Assembly (NCBI GenBank): GCA_027297485.1
Contig: JAPUHZ010000394.1
Span: 1-12,382 of the forward strand
DNA: 12,382 nucleotides
DNA from: Deltaproteobacteria bacterium
Lineage (GTDB): Bacteria > Desulfobacterota_B > Binatia > UBA9968
Direction of reading: 5' to 3'
Shown piece by piece: positions 6,291 through 12,382 of this stretch. A program made the translations under genes and the position numbers. The notes beneath the pieces were generated by a model. It was not told the DNA's origin. It saw only the letters and a list, made by a program, of their open reading frames with translations, and searched no databases. Every line of letters starts with the position of its first letter. The first letter of the stretch is position 1.

Positions 6291-6320
6291 TTGTCTAGCG
6301 GACATCTTTTGCTCTATAAT
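6291..6320 (+). promoter_or_regulatory. Sigma-70-like promoter for the EF-like gene cluster
   Basis: Plus strand: -35 TTGTCT (6291-6296), 18-bp spacer, -10 TATAAT (6315-6320; perfect consensus). Predicted transcription starts about 20 nt before the ATG at 6347, and AAGAAGAG (6333-6340) is the likely ribosome-binding site. It probably drives the genes to 7226 and originally mltG and beyond. Confidence 0.65.
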
Positions 6321-6346
6321 AATAGACATCATAAGAAGAGTTTGCC

Positions 6347-6610
6347 ATGGCACCCGAAGCAGCGGAAAGACTGATCGGCCGAATCACCCACTACTTTTCC
6401 AATCTCAGCGTGGGCATCATTGAACTCACCGATGGGGAACTCCAAGTGGGAGACACCATTCATATCAAGGGAAAGCACCCCGACTTTACCCAGACTTTGG
6501 ACTCCATGCAAATCGAGCACCAGAACGTCACCCAGGCAAAGAAAGGAAAGGTCGTGGGGATCAAGGTTCAGGACAAAGTAAGGGAGAACGCTCAGGTCTT
6601 CCGGGTCTGA
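6347..6610 (+). CDS. Translation-elongation-factor-like protein (EF-Tu domain 2-like barrel)
   Basis: An 87-residue protein. The pattern IGRITHYFSNLSVGIIELTD, then GELQVGDTIHIKG, then SMQIEHQNVTQAKKGKVVGIKV resembles the beta-barrel domain 2 of EF-Tu/IF2-type GTPases, and the C-terminal barrel of some U32 peptidases. There is no GTPase domain. Such free-standing small proteins are annotated as 'translation elongation factor-like', with no proven function. The ATG at 6347 lies about 6 bases after a purine-rich AAGAAGAG and directly behind a good promoter. The next gene starts 46 nt downstream. Confidence 0.8.
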   Translation: MAPEAAERLIGRITHYFSNLSVGIIELTDGELQVGDTIHIKGKHPDFTQTLDSMQIEHQNVTQAKKGKVVGIKVQDKVRENAQVFRV

Positions 6611-6656
6611 CAATCTTTTAAAAGTGGCTTAAGTTTGCTAATATTGGGGTTGTGTT

Positions 6657-7226
6657 ATGGAAAAGATAACCTCTAGGGACCGATTGCACGGCTTTTTTCT
6701 CGGCTTAACTCACCAGAGCTTCTGGCAATTGGGCATCAACGACGCTACGGTAGTGGGATACGTGGCGGATGTGTTAACTGCCTTTGCCTGTGCCGACAAT
6801 CTCTATCGGATCCGCTCCCGGGCAGGAAAGAAGTTGGACAGCGTGGTTGAGATCCTGGCGGAGAGCCGACCAGAAACGGCACAAAGAAGCAGCTTGCTCA
6901 GGGAAAGGGCTCTGCGTAAATATTTAGGAGATTACACGCTCTTCATGAGCGGCATCTTTCGTTCCTATGTCGAGGGGAAAGGATTTCTTGACTACTATCT
7001 CGAGGAGGGAAGGCGTTCTTATTGGACTGTCTCGGAGCTGGACCTTTCTCTCTACCGCACCGGTTTTATCCTTTTTCAAGAGCTCTCCGAGAAATTCGAA
7101 TACTATTCGGGCGCCCTCGACTACATGCGCAAGGCCTACTTCGCCCCGGAGCCAGGAGAGGACCCCTTTGGCGGCTTCTTGAAGCAAGTCGGAGGCTGGA
7201 TGAAGGCAAATCTTACAGAAAACTAA
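6657..7226 (+). CDS. Conserved-looking hypothetical protein, 189 aa
   Basis: I do not recognise a named family. The protein is predicted soluble and largely helical, with aromatic-rich segments: FFLGLTHQSFWQLGI near the start, then YTLFMSGIFRSYVEGKGFLDYYLEEGRRSY in the middle, and YYSGALDYMRKAYFAPEPGEDPFGGFLKQ near the end. No signal peptide, membrane helix or catalytic signature is evident. Codon use looks like that of its neighbours, supporting a real gene. The ribosome-binding site before the ATG at 6657 is weak (GGGG). The TAA stop straddles the left edge of MITE copy 2: T and A are the duplicated target and the last A is the element's first base. The empty site would have read TAG, so the protein is unchanged by the insertion. 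Confidence 0.75.
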   Translation: MEKITSRDRLHGFFLGLTHQSFWQLGINDATVVGYVADVLTAFACADNLYRIRSRAGKKLDSVVEILAESRPETAQRSSLLRERALRKYLGDYTLFMSGIFRSYVEGKGFLDYYLEEGRRSYWTVSELDLSLYRTGFILFQELSEKFEYYSGALDYMRKAYFAPEPGEDPFGGFLKQVGGWMKANLTEN

Positions 7227-7442
7227 TACAAACGTATTTAAATTTGCACCATTGAGGCTATTCCGAGGGGAAGGAGACTGAAGGACGAGGGAACCGAACG
7301 TGAGGCTTAGTGCAGGCCCAAACGGTAGGAATGATCACGTGAAGGGGTAAGGGTGGCGGCCTTCAAGGCACTGGCCCATTTCCCTCGGCCTGAAGGCTCC
7401 TTCCACCGAGGAAATGTAAACTTACTTACTGCATTTGTATTA
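7224..7442 (-). mobile_element. MITE-like element, copy 2 (inverted relative to copy 1)
   Basis: The body at 7226-7440 is 215 bp with ends ATACAAACG and CATTTGTAT (one mismatch). It is flanked by TA at 7224-7225 and 7441-7442, with C at 7223 and G at 7443, again giving CTAG as the empty site. Its reverse complement aligns with copy 1 over the whole length, except for 35 extra nt which include a GCCTT-G-AAGGC hairpin; this is probably the less deleted copy. The hairpin corresponding to copy 1's 165-193 is at 7383-7411. The element sits between the 189-aa gene and mltG and ends 50 nt before the mltG ATG, where it may end transcription or supply signals. Confidence 0.87.
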
Positions 7443-7492
7443 GCTCACGCTGGCCGATTCCCAGTTTGCCTACTCCGCCTTTGACGTTCACC

Positions 7493-8503
7493 ATGAAACA
7501 TCTTCTCCTTACCCTCTTTTTTGTCTCCCTATCTGCCCTTCTGTTTCTTGGTTTTCTAGCCGTTTTTATTTTTCTCCCTCCCCTACAGAGGCAGCAAACG
7601 GTGGAGGTTCGGGTGGAGCCGGGAGAACCCTTTTCCTCTATCGCGCGTAGGCTGAAGGATAACGATGTAATCCCCAATGAGAGACTTTTTTCACTTTGGG
7701 CTCGCCTGTCGGCAATGGACAAAAAGATTCGCTGGGGTCTTTACCGCTTCGAGCTTCCTCTGTCCCCCCGAGAGGTCCTGAATCGGATGGTGCTTGGGAG
7801 GGGTCTCCTTTACCGGATAACAATTCCGGAAGGGCTAACGGTAAGAAAGATTGCAGACCTCCTGGAGAAAAGGGAAATGGCTAAGAAGGGTCGCTTCCTT
7901 GCAGAGGCTACAGATCCGGAACTCCTTTCCCTCCTCGGACTTGACGGTAAGGGGATCGAGGGCTATCTCTTCCCGGATACCTACTATTTCGCACCCTTCG
8001 TCACAGAAAGAGATCTTCTCATCGCTATGGCGAATCAGTTCCGGGTGATTTTTAATCCGAAGATGGCGAAGCAAGCCAAGCGGATAGGCCTCAACCTTCA
8101 TGAGGTGGTGACTCTGGCTTCATTGATTGAAAAGGAAGCCGGCATTGAAGCCGAGCGCCCTCTGGTCTCGGCGGTCTTTCATAATCGGCTGAAATACAAA
8201 ATGCCCCTTCAAAGTGATCCTACCGTGATCTATGGTCTCGAGCACTTCGCCGGAAATTTGACGCGCAGAGATCTTCAGAGCCGCAGTCCTTACAACACTT
8301 ACCGTATTCAAGGTCTTCCTCCCGGACCCATCTGCAATCCGGGCCTCTCTTCGCTGATGGCTGCCCTCTATCCAGCCCCAGTGTCTTATCTCTACTTTGT
8401 CTCCAAAAATGATGGATCCCATCTCTTTTCCAGGAGCCTCAGGGAACATAACCGCGCGGTAAAAGTCTACCAGAGAGGGAGGCGACGCTTGCCCAGAGAG
8501 TGA
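7493..8503 (+). CDS. mltG: Endolytic peptidoglycan transglycosylase MltG
   Basis: A 336-residue protein from the ATG at 7493. MltG (YceG-like) cuts nascent glycan strands inside the chain and helps set glycan length at the cytoplasmic membrane. The N-terminus is an uncleaved membrane anchor (residues about 3-30, very hydrophobic). A LysM-like segment follows (VRVEPGEPFSSIARRLKDNDVIP), then the YceG domain. The ASLIEKEAG motif carries the catalytic glutamate (E213), followed by VFHNRL, LQSDPTVIYG, SPYNTYRIQGLPPGPICNPG and YFVSKNDGSHLFS, all typical of the family. A TTG at 7466 would add nine residues, but the membrane anchor begins cleanly at the ATG. No Shine-Dalgarno is visible before either start. 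The MITE ends 50 nt upstream. Confidence 0.95.
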   Translation: MKHLLLTLFFVSLSALLFLGFLAVFIFLPPLQRQQTVEVRVEPGEPFSSIARRLKDNDVIPNERLFSLWARLSAMDKKIRWGLYRFELPLSPREVLNRMVLGRGLLYRITIPEGLTVRKIADLLEKREMAKKGRFLAEATDPELLSLLGLDGKGIEGYLFPDTYYFAPFVTERDLLIAMANQFRVIFNPKMAKQAKRIGLNLHEVVTLASLIEKEAGIEAERPLVSAVFHNRLKYKMPLQSDPTVIYGLEHFAGNLTRRDLQSRSPYNTYRIQGLPPGPICNPGLSSLMAALYPAPVSYLYFVSKNDGSHLFSRSLREHNRAVKVYQRGRRRLPRE

Positions 8504-8568
8504 AGTCACCAAGGGCACGGATCGGCACGCATTTATGGTATATCGCCGGACGTGCTATATAGAAAGGT

Positions 8569-9909
8569 ATGGGGAGGTTCTCAGCGGAAAAAGAGCTGGG
8601 AATGCCGGAGAAGGTGGTGGATCTTCTGCTCAACCATCTTAAGAGGCATGCCCTGTGGAACTTTCTCTTGATGTTTTTCCCTCCGCTTCTTGCTTTTTCC
8701 TATCTCACGATCTTTCTCTATCACTCCAGTTTGATAACCCGGGAGACTCTATTCTCTGCAGGCGCCAGTCTTCTTGGAGTTGCTTTACTCATAGGGATTT
8801 TGCGCCATCGCCCGCTGACTCCAGTCCGTTTTGTGGCCCGATTGATTGATGACCGAGTGGAGGGGAAGGATCGTTTTGTCACCTTGGCAACCATCGATCC
8901 GTCGTTTCACCCAGCCTCTTTGGTTGCCCGTCTGAGGCGTGAGGCGGCAGGACTCTTGCACCGCGTTGATCTGAATAAGGACTTCCCCTACCGGGCGAAG
9001 CGTTCCTTTTTCGCTTCATTAATCAGCTCTCTTGTTGTTATCCTATTGTTTCATCTGTTCTTGCAGATCGTTCCTCTTTTTACGCTTCAAGCGCCGCCCA
9101 TAAAGGAGCTGGCGCAAAAGTTGTCTCACATGCCCCGTTTCTCGGAATTGTCTCGAAGCCTTGAGGCAATGGCGCTTCGGATGCAAGAGCAGGATCTCTC
9201 CAGTGCGGAGAGGCGCTCCTTGGTCCAGGAGTTGCTGAGGGAGGTGGAGGATCAGCTCGCAGCAGAGCGACAAGAAGGGGGAGATGGCAGTGATCTACTG
9301 AGTCAGGCAGCGAATGCCCTTCGAGGTATGGAGCGGGGACTAGAGAAGGGTCAAGAGGGGGGTGGAGGGTTGAGGACCAATCTGTCTGAGGAGGGAAAAG
9401 GCAAGGGGAATGAATTGGCCAGAGGGGACAGCGGAGAGGGGCAAGATAAGTTAAGCGCATCGACGAGTAAAGATCTCACGGAAGGAGAGTCTGCCCAGGG
9501 CGAAATGCAAGAGGCAAGCAAGAGACAGGGCGAGAGAGACCAAGACAGAAGGGATAGACTCAAAGGGGGGAGAGAAAAAGGAAAAGAGATAGCAGGTATG
9601 GCGAAAGGGGAACTGGAAGGAAGGGGTGGTAAAAGCAAGGGGGAGGATATCCCCAGCGGGGCAACGCCCGAGCGTTTCCTGCAGCCGGGCGAGCAGGGAG
9701 AGAAAGGGATCAAGGGCGCACGCTTCGTTACCGTCCAGTTGCCAGAAGATGAGACAGAGGACTCAGATGCTGAAGGCGGCTCAGGCAAAAGGAGAAAGCT
9801 TCGACCCAAGGTTCCTGTGAGTAATGTCCCTTTACGGCAGCCCGATGCCCCGGATGCCGCCCCTGAGAAACAGCCCTTGCCTTTGGAATACCGCAGACTG
9901 ATTCGCTAG
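8569..9909 (+). CDS. DUF4175-like membrane protein with long charged tail
   Basis: A 446-residue protein with three predicted membrane helices, at about 30-51, 60-79 and 147-170. A helical segment at 175-235 with coiled-coil-like character follows, then a low-complexity tail (235-385) rich in Gly, Glu, Lys, Gln and Ser. The tail ends in QPLPLEYRRLIR, a finish seen in DUF4175-type proteins encoded before MoxR. The role is unknown; the MoxR neighbourhood suggests a membrane partner of a chaperone or protein-assembly system. The start at 8569 has AAAGG only two bases upstream, so the ATG at 8602 is an alternative. The coding strand of the tail is strikingly purine-rich. It ends 12 nt before the MoxR ATG. 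Confidence 0.72.
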   Translation: MGRFSAEKELGMPEKVVDLLLNHLKRHALWNFLLMFFPPLLAFSYLTIFLYHSSLITRETLFSAGASLLGVALLIGILRHRPLTPVRFVARLIDDRVEGKDRFVTLATIDPSFHPASLVARLRREAAGLLHRVDLNKDFPYRAKRSFFASLISSLVVILLFHLFLQIVPLFTLQAPPIKELAQKLSHMPRFSELSRSLEAMALRMQEQDLSSAERRSLVQELLREVEDQLAAERQEGGDGSDLLSQAANALRGMERGLEKGQEGGGGLRTNLSEEGKGKGNELARGDSGEGQDKLSASTSKDLTEGESAQGEMQEASKRQGERDQDRRDRLKGGREKGKEIAGMAKGELEGRGGKSKGEDIPSGATPERFLQPGEQGEKGIKGARFVTVQLPEDETEDSDAEGGSGKRRKLRPKVPVSNVPLRQPDAPDAAPEKQPLPLEYRRLIR

Positions 9910-9921
9910 GAAGGAGAGTTG

Positions 9922-10908
9922 ATGGAGCCAGAAAGATTTCGCGAGCTATTTTCCCTGCTGGAGTCGGAAGTCAAAAAAGTCATCGTCGGTCACGGGGACG
10001 TTATTCGCAAGGTGCTTATCGCCTTCTTTGCCGGTGGGCATATACTCCTTGAAGGTGTGCCGGGTTTGGGCAAGACCTTGCTCATTAAATCCTTGAGCCA
10101 CGCCCTGGGAATCTCCTTCAAGCGGGTCCAATTCACGCCCGATCTCATGCCCTCGGACATTATCGGAACTCAGGTGCTTACTGAGATCGATGGGCGCAGA
10201 GAGTTCCAGTTTAAGAAGGGGCCGATCTTTGCCCAGGTCGTTTTGGCGGACGAGATCAACCGCGCTACCCCTAAAACCCAGTCGGCTGTTTTAGAGGCGA
10301 TGGAGGAGCAACAGGTGACGGTCTTTGGCGAGACCTTTCCCCTTGAATCCCCCTTTATGGTTCTTGCCACTCAGAACCCGATTGAGCTGGAGGGGACCTA
10401 TCCTCTCCCTGAGGCCCAGCTCGACCGCTTTTTTTTCAAACTCCTGGTCTCTTCCCCCGCACCCGAGGAGTTAAGAGAGATTTTACATCGTACTACCGGT
10501 GCGGAGATACAAGGGGCGACACAGGTTTTTCCAGAGAACGGCGCACATGTCATCGCCGAGATGAAGCTCCTGCAGCGCCAGGTGCTCATCGCCCCACCGC
10601 TTGAAGACTACGTCGTGCGCCTGGTCCACGCCACTCAGCCGACAGGCCAGGGTGGAAAAGCAGCAGTATCCGAGGTCAAAGCGTACCTCCGCTTCGGGGC
10701 AAGTCCACGCGGGGCTCAGGCCATCATCCTGGGCGCCAAGGGGAATGCCCTGGTCGAGGGCAGGGTCCATGTGAGCTATGAAGACATTGAGACGGTATTC
10801 TATCCTTCACTGCGTCACCGTCTGATTCTCAATTTTCAGGCGGACGCGGAAAACATCGGCACAGACCAAATTCTGGCGGCTGTAGTGAAAAAGATCCCGC
10901 GAGACTAA
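9922..10908 (+). CDS. MoxR-family AAA+ ATPase
   Basis: A 328-residue protein of usual MoxR length. Walker A GVPGLGKT is at 45-52, Walker B VVLADEINRA at 106-115 (D110, E111), sensor 1 ATQNP at 149-153 (N152), and QLDRF carries the likely arginine finger R169. A C-terminal lid domain follows. MoxR ATPases are chaperone-like remodellers that normally work with DUF58 and VWA-domain proteins encoded next to them. AAGGAGAG (9911-9918) precedes the ATG at 9922; a TTG at 9919 overlaps the Shine-Dalgarno spacing and is less likely. Its DUF58 partner is displaced to 12303 by a block of broken restriction-modification genes. Confidence 0.95.
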   Translation: MEPERFRELFSLLESEVKKVIVGHGDVIRKVLIAFFAGGHILLEGVPGLGKTLLIKSLSHALGISFKRVQFTPDLMPSDIIGTQVLTEIDGRREFQFKKGPIFAQVVLADEINRATPKTQSAVLEAMEEQQVTVFGETFPLESPFMVLATQNPIELEGTYPLPEAQLDRFFFKLLVSSPAPEELREILHRTTGAEIQGATQVFPENGAHVIAEMKLLQRQVLIAPPLEDYVVRLVHATQPTGQGGKAAVSEVKAYLRFGASPRGAQAIILGAKGNALVEGRVHVSYEDIETVFYPSLRHRLILNFQADAENIGTDQILAAVVKKIPRD

Positions 10909-11074
10909 GGAGAGAGCGGTAATAAGTCAGGGCAGACCGACTTGAGCCATAACTTGACTAATGCTTGACTAATTTGCGAGGAAGAAAATCACTTGAGGAC
11001 AGATTCTGGCGGGGGTAGTTCCCGTACCCCCTTCGCAGGAATGCGAGGGTATTGCGAAAACTTTGAAAGAATAG
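10909..11074. other. Spacer with CTTGAC repeats and a GC-rich hairpin
   Basis: The first 24 nt (to 10932) may be the original post-moxR spacer, including a GGAGAG that could have served the next gene. From 10940 there are repeated CTTGA words: CTTGAGCC, CTTGACTAAT twice, and CTTGAGG. A 7-bp hairpin GGGGGTA-GTTCCCG-TACCCCC lies at 11011-11031, followed by short inverted words TCGCA/TGCGA. No coding fragment could be assigned. Confidence 0.4.
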
Positions 11075-11179
11075 ATGGCTGGCGTAGAGCGAACATGGAA
11101 AGTATCAGAAGAGCAGCTCGACATCATCAATAAGCTACCCGCTGCCCTCTTGCGCCGGGCGTTCAGTGGAGAGCTGTGA
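11075..11179 (+). pseudogene. HsdS C-terminal stub (type I restriction specificity subunit)
   Basis: A 34-codon frame from ATG 11075 to TGA 11177-11179. Its end reads LPAALLRRAFSGEL, the characteristic C-terminus of many type I HsdS subunits (pattern L-P-x2-L-x2-A-F-x-G-E-L), preceded by a helical stretch as in the HsdS distal conserved region. The target-recognition domains are missing, and a TAG lies directly before the ATG in frame. I read it as a remnant rather than a small gene. Confidence 0.6.
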
Positions 11180-11225
11180 TGACAACGTCATGCAAATGAG
11201 ATATGAGACGTGAAGAAAGATTCTA

Positions 11226-11978
11226 ATGCTTACAAAGCTCACAATCATAAATTTCAAGAAATTTGGTAAGGACGAAGTCGAGCTAGGAAATCCAGTTGTC
11301 TTTATCGGGCCTAACAATTCAGGGAAGACTTCAACGCTTCAAGCACTTGCGCTTTGGGAGGTTGGCCTCAAACGTTGGAATGAAAAACGAAAGGGCAAGG
11401 CGGAGCCAAAGAGACGTCCCGGTGTCACTATAAACCGACGAGATTTGGTAGCAATACCTGTGCCTAACTCAAATCTCCTTTGGCGCGACCTTCATGTTAG
11501 GGATGTCCAAAAAGTAGATGGAAAGCAAAAAACTAAAAACATCCGCATCGATATTATCGTTGAGGGTGTAACTGAAGACAAAGCGTGGCAATGTGGCCTG
11601 GAGTTCGATTACGCAAATGAGGAGTCTTTCTATTGCCGCCCATTGCGTCTCTCAGAAGGAAAGAATCCGGAGCGCATACAGATTCCCGATGAAGCAGGTA
11701 AGGTTCAAGTAGCCTTTTTGCCTCCTATGTCAGGTTTGTCCTCAAATGAGACTCGGCTCGACCCTGGTGCTATCAACGTAAGGGTCGGAGAGGGAAGGAC
11801 AGCCGAGGTACTCCGGAACCTCTGTTACAAGACTTTTTCTGAGAAGAAAGACTATTGGGATAAGTTGATTTCCCACATCAGTTCCCTTTTTGGGTCAGAC
11901 CTGGATCCTCCCGAATACATTCCCGAGCGCGGAGAAATCAGGATGCGTTATCGCGAAAATGCAGTGATAATAGCTTGA
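11226..11978 (+). pseudogene. Truncated AAA/RecF-like ATPase
   Basis: A 250-residue N-terminal part of an SMC/RecF-type ATPase. LTIINFKKFG opens the fold, and Walker A GPNNSGKT is at residues 28-35. The frame stops at TGA 11976 soon after the segment LDPPEYIPERGEIRMRYRE. The part normally carrying the ABC signature, Walker B and D-loop is missing; full-length relatives are usually much longer. ATPases of this type are often encoded next to type I restriction genes, as here after the HsdS stub. Its base composition is more AT-rich than the neighbouring moxR. A product could still be made, but it could not be a complete ATPase. Confidence 0.75.
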
Positions 11979-11985
11979 CTCAGAC

Positions 11986-12276
11986 TTGACGAATCTTTTG
12001 GGAATGGGGGGACGAGCTAAAAACAATAGTGGCAGGAAGCGCCTGGCCACGCAGCAATTTGTCAATGCCGCTATTAAATCCATTTGCGACATCATGCGGC
12101 GGTCGAATTGCGCCGGGGCGTTGCAATACGTGCCAAAGCTTGCCTGGATTCATTTTCTTTGCATCCTCGATGAGCGGGAGACCCAGGAGGCGGAGGAGAC
12201 CGAGGCGGTTGGCGCTGACTACCCGCCTTTGCTTGACGTGCTAGCAGCATTGCGGGGGAGTCAGGTGTCAGGGTAA
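11986..12276 (+). pseudogene. HsdM N-terminal stub (type I restriction-modification methyltransferase)
   Basis: An open frame (TTG 11986, or more likely ATG 12004) to TAA 12274-12276. Residues about 20-80, with QQFVNAAIKSICDIMRRSNC, ALQYVPKLAWIHFLCILDER and EAEETEAVGADYPP, match the start of a class of type I HsdM methyltransferases. The similarity ends near 12228, and the last 15 residues look unrelated. The SAM-binding and NPPY catalytic region is absent (HsdM is normally about 500 aa), so it cannot methylate. The change point is the likely junction with native DNA before the DUF58 gene. Confidence 0.72.
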
Positions 12277-12288
12277 AATCCCAGAGCG

Positions 12289-12293
12289 AAAGG
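12289..12293 (+). promoter_or_regulatory. Ribosome-binding site for the DUF58 gene
   Basis: AAAGG lies 9 nt before the ATG at 12303. It supports that start over the out-of-frame ATG at 12298. Confidence 0.45.
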
Positions 12294-12302
12294 TCCAATG
12301 CT

Positions 12303-12382
12303 ATGTTACCTGCCCCATTCACTCCTGAGTTTCTGAGTCGTCTGGAGTGTCTCAAACTGCGTACGCGCAAGGAGGTTCTCGG
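12303..12382 (+). CDS. DUF58-domain protein, N-terminus (runs off the window)
   Basis: ATG at 12303 opens a frame that stays open to the window edge (26 codons). TPEFLSRLECLKLRTRKEV resembles the first helix of DUF58 proteins, which usually begin with a phrase like 'pefLrrLe.L.l.arr' before their conserved R-x-D-Y region. DUF58 proteins are the standard partner encoded straight after moxR, which makes the call more likely than the short match alone. It is split from moxR by about 1.4 kb of restriction-modification remnants, but its own start and ribosome-binding site are intact. Confidence 0.65.
   Translation, partial: MLPAPFTPEFLSRLECLKLRTRKEVL

Noticed and set aside
9351..9809. Long minus-strand frame opposite the DUF4175-like gene tail
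   Set aside because: Its Ser/Pro/Leu-rich product is explained by the purine-rich low-complexity coding strand opposite; the plus-strand gene fits the operon.
11179..11191. ATGAC-AAC-GTCAT inverted repeat after the HsdS stub
   Set aside because: Only 5-bp arms, no promoter context, and expected by chance in this much sequence.
1..12382. CRISPR array or retron-like system
   Set aside because: No regularly spaced direct repeats, no reverse transcriptase and no cas-like genes were seen.

Overview
The window looks like a chromosomal stretch from a Gram-negative-type bacterium of moderate GC. It carries MltG, a MoxR/DUF58 operon and a membrane protein ahead of MoxR. The mix resembles environmental lineages such as Desulfobacterota, NC10 or Nitrospirota, but nothing here fixes the taxon (inference, low confidence).

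Left end (1-1092): accessory, gene-poor DNA. It holds a 184-bp MITE-like element, a small two-helix membrane protein gene on the minus strand, a 44-nt fragment matching the 3' half of a tRNA-Thr gene including CCA (a possible integrase attachment-site remnant), and a tentative 43-codon ORF with one membrane helix.

Minus-strand block (1093-4603): three genes read leftwards as one probable operon. They encode a heme-oxygenase-like diiron (CADD/PqqC-like) protein, a two-cupin gentisate/salicylate-dioxygenase-like protein and a UbiD-family decarboxylase. This suggests an aromatic-acid pathway in which a ring is oxygenated, cleaved or decarboxylated. Substrate and step order cannot be read from the sequence. 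A second minus-strand pair (4854-6201) is a stand-alone LeuA-type allosteric domain, without any catalytic barrel, and a lipoprotein-like alpha/beta hydrolase one base downstream. Three tandem hairpins follow the hydrolase.

Plus-strand block (6347-10908): a back-to-back promoter region at 6251-6320 separates the two directions. Then come an EF-Tu-domain-2-like small protein, an unrecognised 189-aa protein, a second inverted copy of the MITE, mltG, a DUF4175-like membrane protein with a long charged low-complexity tail, and a MoxR AAA+ ATPase.

Right end (10909-12382): the expected DUF58 partner of MoxR begins only at 12303 and runs off the window. Between them lies about 1.4 kb of broken type I restriction-modification material: an HsdS C-terminal stub, an AAA ATPase cut before its Walker B region, and an HsdM N-terminal stub. 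I read this as a decayed defence cassette that landed in the moxR-DUF58 junction.

The most unusual signals are the MITE pair inserted in CTAG targets (one in a stop codon), the diiron-protein/cupin/UbiD operon, the orphan LeuA domain and the restriction-modification scar inside the MoxR operon.
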